36,585 nt of DNA from an uncultured Chloroflexota bacterium (GTDB taxonomy: Bacteria > Chloroflexota > Chloroflexia > Chloroflexales > Roseiflexaceae): assembly GCA_937876225.1 (NCBI GenBank), contig CALFIC010000107.1, positions 1-36,585 on the forward strand. The letters run 5' to 3'. Each line of letters begins with the position of its first letter. The first letter of the stretch is position 1. Positions 29,915 through 36,585 of the stretch are shown one piece after another. The notes under the pieces are model-generated. The model saw only the letters and a list, made by a program, of their open reading frames with translations, did not search any database and was not told the DNA's origin. A program made the translations under genes and the position numbers.

Positions 29915-31755
29915 GGGGTGACCGGGATGGTAAATGTCAAAATCACTAATTGGCGCTTGTCACTGATGGGGTGGTCGCTGGTTTGCGGCAAATCAAGGGG
30001 CATATCGCTCCAGCCATACAGCACCACGCGGTTTTCGGGCAAGGCATTGACTGCCCCACATGGTCCAGCGACCTGCTCATAGATGCGCAACAGATTGAAG
30101 GTTGCTTGGCCGTCATTTGGGGCATCACAGGGGAATGAACTACTGTTGCTATCGATATGCACGTTGATTGGCGTATTGCTCGTGATATTCCCTAGCGCTT
30201 GACTAAACGTTCCATGTAAGAGCACGGCATCGCTGAGGGGCATGTCTGTCACTGTCACATCGCCATCGAGACTGCCCCCACGGTAGACCAAGTGCTGACT
30301 GATGTGGATGGGGGCGGGAATCGTCGTCGTACTTTGGAAGTAATGCACATCGCCAATATCACTGGTATAACTGACACGATTCGTGCCATCGGCATCATTT
30401 ACCACCCCAAGTGGCATGTTTTGATTGTCATAAAGTGGAGCGAGTGACGCACCTTGATTACTCGTGATTTGAATGGTGCTACGAAACGGCGTATATACCG
30501 CCAACGATGTGGCGACAAACGCCGTATCGGCATCGCTCTGTTGTTGGATGGTCGAGAGGGCATAAACCAACGTATTGTTGCCCCGCACAACCCACCCGGT
30601 GGCTGCGAGGAGTAACGTGACCACCAGGGCTGTGACCGGAATACTTACCCACGCCATATCAAGGGCCTTGCGCCATTTGAGAATTTGATAGGTAATCGGA
30701 CCAATCACGATGATATAGAGCACTATTAACCCGAAAATCAACCCAGGTGCAGGATGATTGAGAGCGGGGATGTTAATGCCGTACATCAATGGATCGTTGG
30801 CGCTGCCGGCGGGTGGGAAGCCGACGGTTGTCATTGAGGCGGGATAGACCGGACTCACTACTGGTTGCCAATACCATGATTCTTCACTCCAGCCACGAGT
30901 AGCCACAAATGGCACCACTGACTGGAATAATTCACCGCGTCCGATGCTCCGGCTCCAGAGCAATGGATTGCGGTCGGCGACGGCTATGGCATCTGGGTGT
31001 GGCGTAATCGCTGGGAGCTGGAGTGTTTTTGGCCATGACTTGGGGAGGTTGGCCGCTAATACGGGCGAAATATGTTGCGTGGGGTCGATTTTGATTGCTG
31101 CGAACCTTGCCCATTCCCCCGTGGCATTTCCAGCCAGCACTACCCGTCCTCCCAAATTCATCCAGAGGATGATGGCTTTGGTTTGGGTTGGGGAAAACAG
31201 GCTGGGATCATCGATAAATAGCGTAAATATCCCTTGTAGGCTGGTGACTTCACTAGGGAATTGTGCAGGAGTGATACCGCGTATTAGTGGTGTACTGCCA
31301 TCTGGCAACGACGTGCTGCCAAGATTCGCAAGCAAATTCGTGTCGCTGGCGACGACGACATTGAGTGGGCTGCCCGCGGCTTCGGCATTTATCATCGTGC
31401 TGGCGATGACTTGGTCATCGGCACGTACGCGCGCCATAATACTCCGGGCATAGCCGGGGATGACACTGCCGAATGTGAGTTGTTTGCTACTTTGGGCGGG
31501 GAGTTCTATGGCGCGTTGCCAGGTGACATGGCTCCCGGTATCGTTAGTGACCACCCATTCTACGACCACCGACCGATCTTGATTGTCGCCGTTGATGGTG
31601 AGCTGGATGGGGGTAATCGTATCAGCGCTATAGGTGTTGGCAAATCCTACTCGGGCACTAATTTCGATGCGACTTTGCGCATGTACTATGAGCGTTGATG
31701 GTATCAACCACCACAGCATCAGCACCAATAACGCCACAAAGATTCGGTGTCGCAT
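29911..31755 (-). CDS. Secreted/membrane protein of unknown function
   Basis: The 614-residue protein has a signal peptide (hydrophobic residues about 5-23, then VHAQS). It continues with a beta-rich extracytoplasmic region resembling an N-terminal Ig-like domain (residues about 28-125) and a Rossmann-like domain (130-290, with VVVASDTN and GGRVVLAGNATGEWARF). Two membrane helices follow at about 338-358 and 369-390, then a second outer domain to the end. The Rossmann-like part recalls glutamine-amidotransferase-like domains in large envelope proteins. I do not recognise a named family. It lies 11 bases after cmk and overlaps tilS by four bases. Confidence 0.65.
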   Translation of the reverse strand: MRHRIFVALLVLMLWWLIPSTLIVHAQSRIEISARVGFANTYSADTITPIQLTINGDNQDRSVVVEWVVTNDTGSHVTWQRAIELPAQSSKQLTFGSVIPGYARSIMARVRADDQVIASTMINAEAAGSPLNVVVASDTNLLANLGSTSLPDGSTPLIRGITPAQFPSEVTSLQGIFTLFIDDPSLFSPTQTKAIILWMNLGGRVVLAGNATGEWARFAAIKIDPTQHISPVLAANLPKSWPKTLQLPAITPHPDAIAVADRNPLLWSRSIGRGELFQSVVPFVATRGWSEESWYWQPVVSPVYPASMTTVGFPPAGSANDPLMYGINIPALNHPAPGLIFGLIVLYIIVIGPITYQILKWRKALDMAWVSIPVTALVVTLLLAATGWVVRGNNTLVYALSTIQQQSDADTAFVATSLAVYTPFRSTIQITSNQGASLAPLYDNQNMPLGVVNDADGTNRVSYTSDIGDVHYFQSTTTIPAPIHISQHLVYRGGSLDGDVTVTDMPLSDAVLLHGTFSQALGNITSNTPINVHIDSNSSSFPCDAPNDGQATFNLLRIYEQVAGPCGAVNALPENRVVLYGWSDMPLDLPQTSDHPISDKRQLVILTFTIPVTP

Positions 31756-31766
31756 ATGGGGTACTC

Positions 31767-32447
31767 CTAGCGTAGCGCAGGACAGTTGGCGACTAATTGC
31801 AAGACATACGCCAAGGTTTGGGTGGGGGTGTCGGTATCACCATTGATGTGTACTGCATCTGCTGCCGGTTGCATCACATGGCGGTCGCGTTCGTCGCGCA
31901 CGCGAATTGATTCGGTGAGCTGAGCTACATCTATCGATTCACCGCGGGCGGCTAATTCGTTGACGCGGCGGCGCGCCCGCTCGGCAATCGATACATCGAG
32001 GTAGATTTTGAGGGGTGCTTCAGGGATGACAATCGCACCAATATCGCGCCCTACCATAACCACATTCCCTTGCATGCCGATGGCTCGTTGGCGCGCCCGC
32101 AAGATTTGGCGGACGCTGGGATGGGCGGCCGCAATCGAAACAGTTTTTTCGACAATCTGTTGCCGAATATCCCAGGTCACGTCACGCCCATTTAACAAAA
32201 TCGTATATTGCCGACCATCGTTTTGGGTGGGTGCATGCACCGAAATTTCACTTTGTTCCGCAAGTTGCGTGACTGCTATGGCATCATGGGGATCACAATT
32301 GGCCTCGATAACGGCCAGCGTCAAGGCCCGATACATAATCCCGGTATCAAAATAAATATAGCCCAATTGTGTCGCCAAATTGGCACCGAGGGTGCTTTTG
32401 CCCGACCCGGCTGGCCCATCGATTGTTATTACCTGTGGAATTGTCAT
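31767..32447 (-). CDS. cmk: Cytidylate kinase
   Basis: Cmk phosphorylates CMP and dCMP. The P-loop is GPAGSGKS at residues 11-18. The NMP-binding region (YIYFDTGIMYRALTLA), VTWDIRQQIVEKTVSIAAAHPSVR, VVMVGRDIGAIVIPEAPLKIYLD and the lid segment RARRRVNELAARG complete the family. The 226-residue length is normal. It heads the run cmk-envelope protein-tilS-hpt. TATAAT on the minus strand at 32488-32493 is a candidate -10 about 40 bases upstream. Confidence 0.96.
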   Translation of the reverse strand: MTIPQVITIDGPAGSGKSTLGANLATQLGYIYFDTGIMYRALTLAVIEANCDPHDAIAVTQLAEQSEISVHAPTQNDGRQYTILLNGRDVTWDIRQQIVEKTVSIAAAHPSVRQILRARQRAIGMQGNVVMVGRDIGAIVIPEAPLKIYLDVSIAERARRRVNELAARGESIDVAQLTESIRVRDERDRHVMQPAADAVHINGDTDTPTQTLAYVLQLVANCPALR

Positions 32448-32823
32448 GGCTCATCCAATTAAATCAGGGTGCGATATGTATGGCGTAATTATACTGTGAA
32501 TTCTCATGATAGTGATGGTTGTCGTTATGATGCATATCAACGAGCGTGTAGGTCTGCGACAACCATTTGGATATCATATACAAGACCGAAATTATCCTAT
32601 GTCTGTGTCTTTGCAGACAAATACCTATCCATTTGTACAAAACATACAAAAACACCAAAACAAGTTTATGAATTGTGTCCGTGGTCAAAAAAACCACCGG
32701 TCTTTATAATTTTTAGCATAAGTTTGTAGATTTCAATCCGTTTCATGATTAAAAAATGCAATGACGCATCTGATGGACGGGTGTTGGCGAAGAATATTGT
32801 GTGCGCAAAAAAAGGAGCCTCCG
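32448..32823. other. Divergent intergenic region with several inverted repeats
   Basis: No gene is recognised in this AT-rich 376-base gap. ATGGTTGTCG at 32515-32524 is repeated inverted at 32557-32566 with a 32-base spacer. GTCTG/CAGAC (32601-32618) and ACAAAT/ATTTGT (32617-32636) form overlapping small hairpins. TATAAT at 32488-32493 faces cmk. A minus-strand ORF of 77 codons fills part of the gap but has biased composition and no start signal. Confidence 0.45.
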
Positions 32824-34029
32824 ATGGAACACACCTTAGTATTTTTGTTACCGCTCGCAGGAATCTTGATTGGCGCCAAAATCGCTGGCCAATTGAGCCA
32901 TCGCATCGGCTTGCCCGCTGTATTTGGTGAATTGATGCTGGGATTGATTTTGGGGCCAGCCGTGTTGGGGTTGATGCAGAGCAACGACACCTTGCAGTTG
33001 CTTTCAAATATCGGTGTGTTGATTTTGATGTTTATCGCTGGCCTCGAAACAGACGTGGCTGGGATGCGCCAAGCCGGCAAAGCCTCGCTCTGGACAGCCA
33101 TCGGCGGTGTGTTGATGCCACTCGGGTTTGGTGCTGTTGCCGGGCACATGTTTGGGTTGACCTGGCCGCAAGCGATTTTTTTGGGGACGGTGCTTACCGC
33201 CACCAGCGTCAGTATTTCTGCCCAAACGCTCCGTGAATTAGGTGTGCTTCGCACCGCCGAAGGATCGACCATCCTTGGGGCGGCCATCATCGATGACGTG
33301 CTCGGCGTGTTGGTGTTTGCGGTCGTGATGTCGTTGATGGGTGAGGGGAGTTTGTACTGGACGCTCATCAAAATGACGGTCTTCTTCCCCGTCGCTTGGT
33401 TTGTGGGTGATGCCTTGGTGCCGTGGATTGTGCGTTGGGAGCAGCGAATGCACCACCGCGAAGCAAGTCTCGCTGTCATCCTCGGCTTGTTGTTGGTTTA
33501 TGCCTGGTCGGCTGAAGTCCTAGGCAGCGTGGCGACTATTACCGGAGCTTACATTTTGGGTGTGGTAGTGGCGCGGCATGCCAAAGAAGGGCATATCGTC
33601 CACGAAGGCATTGCTGCAATCGGTTATGCCTTTTTCATCCCGATGTTTTTTGTCAATATCGGGCTCCAAGCGCATGCCGAAGGCTTGTATGCTGTGCCCT
33701 GGATTACCCTGGCGATGATTGTGGTGGCTGTGGTCACCAAAATTGTGGGTGGCGGTGTGGGCGCTATGTTGGGGGGATTCGGGCGGCGCTCGGCCTTGCA
33801 GATTGGCGTGGGCATGGTGTCACGTGGTGAAGTGGCGTTGGTTATCGCCAGTGCTGGGTTGACGAGTGGCTTGCTGTCAAGCGAAGTCTTTTCGGTCTTG
33901 TTGATTGTAACCATTGCGACGACGCTATTGACGCCGCCGTTATTACGCTGGGTATTCCCAGCTCCGGCAGCAGTCGAGCCGACCACGGTACCTGTGGTAG
34001 CGTTTGGGGATGTGTTGGTCACAGAATAA
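32824..34029 (+). CDS. CPA2 family cation/proton antiporter (NapA-like DD motif)
   Basis: The 401-residue protein has about 12 hydrophobic segments and the CPA2 fold: an early HRIGLPAVFGELMLGLILGP and GVLILMFIAGLETD. The ion-binding pair is D157-D158 in AAIIDDVLGV, as in the electrogenic NapA antiporter; KefB-type exchangers have QD there. GTVLTATSVSISAQTL and VSRGEVALVIA are further family signatures. No C-terminal TrkA domain is attached. It probably exchanges sodium or potassium for protons. ATG 32824 has AAAGGAG before it and 21 upstream codons are rejected. Confidence 0.9.
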   Translation: MEHTLVFLLPLAGILIGAKIAGQLSHRIGLPAVFGELMLGLILGPAVLGLMQSNDTLQLLSNIGVLILMFIAGLETDVAGMRQAGKASLWTAIGGVLMPLGFGAVAGHMFGLTWPQAIFLGTVLTATSVSISAQTLRELGVLRTAEGSTILGAAIIDDVLGVLVFAVVMSLMGEGSLYWTLIKMTVFFPVAWFVGDALVPWIVRWEQRMHHREASLAVILGLLLVYAWSAEVLGSVATITGAYILGVVVARHAKEGHIVHEGIAAIGYAFFIPMFFVNIGLQAHAEGLYAVPWITLAMIVVAVVTKIVGGGVGAMLGGFGRRSALQIGVGMVSRGEVALVIASAGLTSGLLSSEVFSVLLIVTIATTLLTPPLLRWVFPAPAAVEPTTVPVVAFGDVLVTE

Positions 34030-34105
34030 ATTGGTGCAACCAAGCAACGGTGCTTTTGCAATAAAACAATGATGTGTGAGGTCATGGAAATCATCACACT
34101 GTCAC

Positions 34106-34141
34106 GATGCGGGCGGGCCACCGCATCACTGTCAGGGACAG
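34106..34141 (+). promoter_or_regulatory. Two hairpins upstream of amt
   Basis: GATGCGG/CCGCATC (34106-34127, 8-base loop) and CTGTC/GACAG (34129-34141, 3-base loop) lie about 90 bases before amt. They could end the antiporter transcript or lie in the amt leader. The 197-base gap holds no gene. I see no NtrC or known riboswitch match. Confidence 0.4.
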
Positions 34142-34226
34142 GGGCAGCAATTGCCGAGGGTCGCAGGGGGGATTTAGGATGCACCTAGAGCACCTGCGAG
34201 GTTAAACAAATGCAAGGAGTAGCGCC

Positions 34227-35717
34227 GTGAATGATCAATTACAGTTTTTGACGACCGCAACCAATGTCCTATGGCTATTGTTGGCAGGGTTCTTGGTTTT
34301 CTTCATGCAGGCAGGCTTTGCCTTGGTCGAAACCGGCTTTACCCGCGCCAAAAACGTCGCTCATACCATGATGATGAACATGATGGTCTTTTGTATCGGT
34401 GCGATCGGCTACTGGATTTGTGGTTTTGCTTTTGAGTTTGGCGCCGTCAATCATGCTTACCCCGCCGTCGAGACCGCCGGCGCCGTGGCTGGGCCGTGGG
34501 CTTTTTCGCCATTGACTCTCGGGTCATGGGGTGATGCGCTGGGGAGCGGATTGCGCTTCGGCGAGCAGTTCGGGATTATCGGTACCACCGGTTTCTTTTT
34601 GCAGGGTATCGGTTTGAGTGCTGCTGGTATTTTTGCTTTCTTCATCTTCCAGATGGTGTTCATGGATACGGCCGCCACCATTCCTACTGGTTCGGGCGCC
34701 GAGCGTTTGCAGTTCATCGGGTTTGTACTGATGGGCTTTTGGGTGAGCATGATCGTTTACCCGATTGCTGGTAACTGGGTGTGGGGTGGCGGTTGGTTGG
34801 CCAATCTGGGCCGGGCAGTGGGTTGGGGCAGTGGTGCCGTCGACTTCGCTGGTTCGGGTGTGGTGCACATGACCGGTGGCGCAGTTGGGTTGGCGATTGC
34901 GATGGTGATTGGCCCTCGCATTGGTAAGTACAATGCTGACGGGAGCGCCAACACGATTGCCGGCCACAACATCCCCATGGGTGTGCTTGGGACCATCATT
35001 CTGTTCTTTGGTTGGTTCGGTTTCAACCCCGGTTCATCGATCGGTTTGCTCATTCCCGCTATCACGGATGCCAGTGGTGCCGTCGTTACTCCAGCCAGCT
35101 TGATTCCCTTGAACTTGGCCACATTAGCCGCCCTCAACACGTTGTTGGCAGGGGCTGCGGGTGGGATTAGCGCCATGGTCTATAGCTGGGTCTTTATGGA
35201 TGCCAAAAAACCATCGCCGGCGCTATCGGTGAATGGGTTGCTGGCAGGATTGGTCGCTGTCACTGCTCCGTGTGCCTTTATTGATGGCCCGAGTGCGGTG
35301 GTGATCGGTTTGATTGCCGGTGTGTTGGTTTGTTGGGCCACGGTGACTTTGGACAAACTCAAAATCGACGATCCGGTGGGTGCTGTCCCCGTACACTTGG
35401 TCAACGGTGCGTGGGGGGTAATTGCCACGGGGCTGTTTGCGGTGGGTAACCCCGATACTGCCGGCTGGAATGGTGTACAGGCTGCGGTCACCGGTGCCTT
35501 GCATGGCAACGTGACGCAGTTGGTACCGCAAATCCTCGAAGTCTTAGCAATCGGCTTTTTTGCCTTCGTGACGTCATACGGTTTCTTTGTCCTCCTCAAG
35601 CGGGTCGGTTGGTTGCGCAGTCGTGCCGAAGACGAAGTGGGTGGTCTCGATATGCCTGAAATGGGTGAATTGGGCTACGTGACCGAAGGCGTGGCTGTCC
35701 CCGGTGGTCAAGTTTAA
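34227..35717 (+). CDS. amt: Ammonium transporter Amt
   Basis: Amt channels take up ammonium across the cytoplasmic membrane. The 496-residue protein has 11-12 helices. The N-terminal FFMQAGFALVETGFTRAKN signature, VDFAGSGVVHMTGGAVGLA with the first pore histidine, GFNPGSS, and PVHLVNGAWGVIATGLFA with the second pore histidine are all present. No N-terminal signal peptide is clear. The start is GTG at 34227 with AAGGAG well spaced. No glnK/PII gene is adjacent, though PII-like proteins normally gate Amt. Confidence 0.95.
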   Translation: MNDQLQFLTTATNVLWLLLAGFLVFFMQAGFALVETGFTRAKNVAHTMMMNMMVFCIGAIGYWICGFAFEFGAVNHAYPAVETAGAVAGPWAFSPLTLGSWGDALGSGLRFGEQFGIIGTTGFFLQGIGLSAAGIFAFFIFQMVFMDTAATIPTGSGAERLQFIGFVLMGFWVSMIVYPIAGNWVWGGGWLANLGRAVGWGSGAVDFAGSGVVHMTGGAVGLAIAMVIGPRIGKYNADGSANTIAGHNIPMGVLGTIILFFGWFGFNPGSSIGLLIPAITDASGAVVTPASLIPLNLATLAALNTLLAGAAGGISAMVYSWVFMDAKKPSPALSVNGLLAGLVAVTAPCAFIDGPSAVVIGLIAGVLVCWATVTLDKLKIDDPVGAVPVHLVNGAWGVIATGLFAVGNPDTAGWNGVQAAVTGALHGNVTQLVPQILEVLAIGFFAFVTSYGFFVLLKRVGWLRSRAEDEVGGLDMPEMGELGYVTEGVAVPGGQV

Positions 35718-35736
35718 TTTGTTGGTTTGTACATAC

Positions 35737-35778
35737 AAAAACGGACGAGGTGACATGTGTCACCCCGTCCGTTTTTTT
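35737..35778. terminator. Bidirectional terminator between amt and the oxidoreductase
   Basis: AAAAACGGACG and GGTGACA pair with TGTCACC and CGTCCGTTTTT, with one A-C mismatch and a 2-base loop. Seven T follow on the plus strand and five on the minus strand. The genes on both sides converge on it. Confidence 0.88.
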
Positions 35779-35788
35779 GCAAGCGTGC

Positions 35789-36585
35789 TTAGCCGATTTT
35801 GACGGCACTGCCCCCTTTGGCGGCTGACAATTGGATGGCGTCCCACAAGCGGGCCATGCGCAAGCCTACTTCGGGAGGGCAGGGATTGGCTGCGCCTTGG
35901 CGCACGCCGAGGAATTGCTCCCAGACGCCCAGCGAGGCAGCGGTTTCGACGGTGGCGGGAGGGGTGTCGCCGTCGTATTGCACTTGCAGTTTTTCGCCCC
36001 AGACGCCGGTATAGAGGATGCCTTTGTCGCCAAAGACGCGAATGTCGGAGTGGCACGACGGCATGGCTTCGCCACAGCCGTGGAGTGACACCAGGACGCC
36101 CGACTTAAGGCGGGCAATCACGACGCCCAACGTTTCGACGGCGCGGCCTTGGTTGTCGAGGTAGGCTGCCACTTCGGCGACGTCTTCGCCGGCCAAATCG
36201 ACGGTGGTGTTGAGTAATGGGCACCCGTATCAAACAAAAAGCCACCACCGGCGATGGCAGGGATTTGGCGCCAGGTATTGACGGTGTTGACGCCCCAGTT
36301 TTGCCATACCACGCCACTAATGGTTTTGATGGTGCCAATGTTGCCGTTGCGCAACATATTGACGGCAGTGCGCACGTTGGGTGAGAGGCTGCCGGGGAAG
36401 GCCACGACCAACAATTTGCCGGTGCGATTGCGGGTGGCGATGAGGCTTTCGGCTTCGGCACCGGTCATCACCATCGGTTTTTCGAGCAACACGTCAATCC
36501 CGGCTTCGAGACAAGCGGTGGTTTGATCGTGGTGGTAGGCGTGAGGGGTAATGATGAAGGCGGCGTCGATAGCCCCTTTGTGGTC
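35789..36585 (-). pseudogene. Gfo/Idh/MocA oxidoreductase, frameshifted, 5' end outside window
   Basis: The family reads in two frames. From the right edge to about 36217 it reads AAFIITPHAYHHDQT, then LLEKPM (the conserved EKP motif), and on to GGGFLFDTGAH. From about 36216 down to 35789 the next frame continues LAGEDVAEVAAYL to the natural C-terminus. Adding one base after the CAT codon at 36219-36217 restores LLNTTVDLAGEDV, which is a good family continuation. So a one-base deletion, real or a sequencing error, breaks the gene. These enzymes use NAD(P) to oxidise sugars or inositols; the substrate here is unknown. The stop is just beyond the terminator shared with amt. Confidence 0.8.

Noticed and set aside
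32464..32697. 77-codon minus-strand ORF before cmk
   Set aside because: Composition is rich in His, Tyr and Ile from AT-rich DNA, and there is no ribosome binding site or family match.
32500..32823. c-di-AMP (ydaO-type) riboswitch before the antiporter
   Set aside because: Hairpins are present, but I could not find the conserved ydaO sequence blocks.
32733..33479. Minus-strand ORF of 248 codons opposite the antiporter gene
   Set aside because: It is a shadow of a conserved membrane protein gene, with Asn/Pro/Ser-rich composition and no start signal.
34030..34226. Glutamine riboswitch before amt
   Set aside because: Neither conserved sequence blocks nor the right stem order were recognised.

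Overview
The window looks like a chromosomal housekeeping region of a free-living bacterium, most likely a member of the Chloroflexota (low to moderate confidence, by inference). It is moderately GC-rich, strongly prefers TTG for leucine, and mixes Gram-positive-like traits (type III pantothenate kinase, a DarA/PII-like c-di-AMP receptor, an Asp23-like protein before nusB, the order tilS-hpt-ftsH) with Tat export and prolipoprotein processing. No phage, IS element, CRISPR array or conjugation gene is visible.

Layout. 1-5043 (minus): the probable operon coaX-ubiE-DUF4230-era, then a drug-efflux MFS gene cut by the left edge. 5188-10791 (plus): lgt, a radical SAM DNA-repair-type protein, uvrB and a membrane-anchored NERD protein. 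10874-14060 (minus): tatC-tatB, acpP, nusB and an Asp23-like gene. 14219-16907 (plus): rpsO and pnp, each behind a structured leader. 16913-17146: strong palindromes and a tandem pair of REP-like repeats. 17139-21416: an accessory metabolic stretch with a 2-oxoglutarate/Fe(II) oxygenase, two tandem-duplicated aldo/keto reductases, a dienelactone-hydrolase-like protein, a DUF6295 protein and a possible 29-residue ORF. 21413-25609 (minus): ruvA-HAD phosphatase, tRNA-Gly(CCC), then yebC-ruvC-darA-glycosyltransferase. 25747-32447 (minus): ftsH with its own promoter, and the operon cmk-envelope protein-tilS-hpt. 32824-35717 (plus): a CPA2 antiporter and an ammonium transporter. 35789-36585 (minus): a frameshifted Gfo/Idh/MocA oxidoreductase running off the right edge.

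The genes fall into DNA repair and recombination (uvrB, radical SAM protein, ruvA, ruvC), translation and RNA turnover (era, rpsO, pnp, tilS, nusB, tRNA), envelope export and quality control (lgt, tatBC, ftsH) and ion or nitrogen transport. No wholly new multi-gene system is evident. The most unusual points are a DUF2283-like domain fused to Era, a QLTLF clamp-binding-like C-terminus on the radical SAM protein beside uvrB, an extra membrane helix on TatC, a probably leaderless Asp23-like gene, and a tRNA promoter whose -35 box contains the stop codon of the gene before it.
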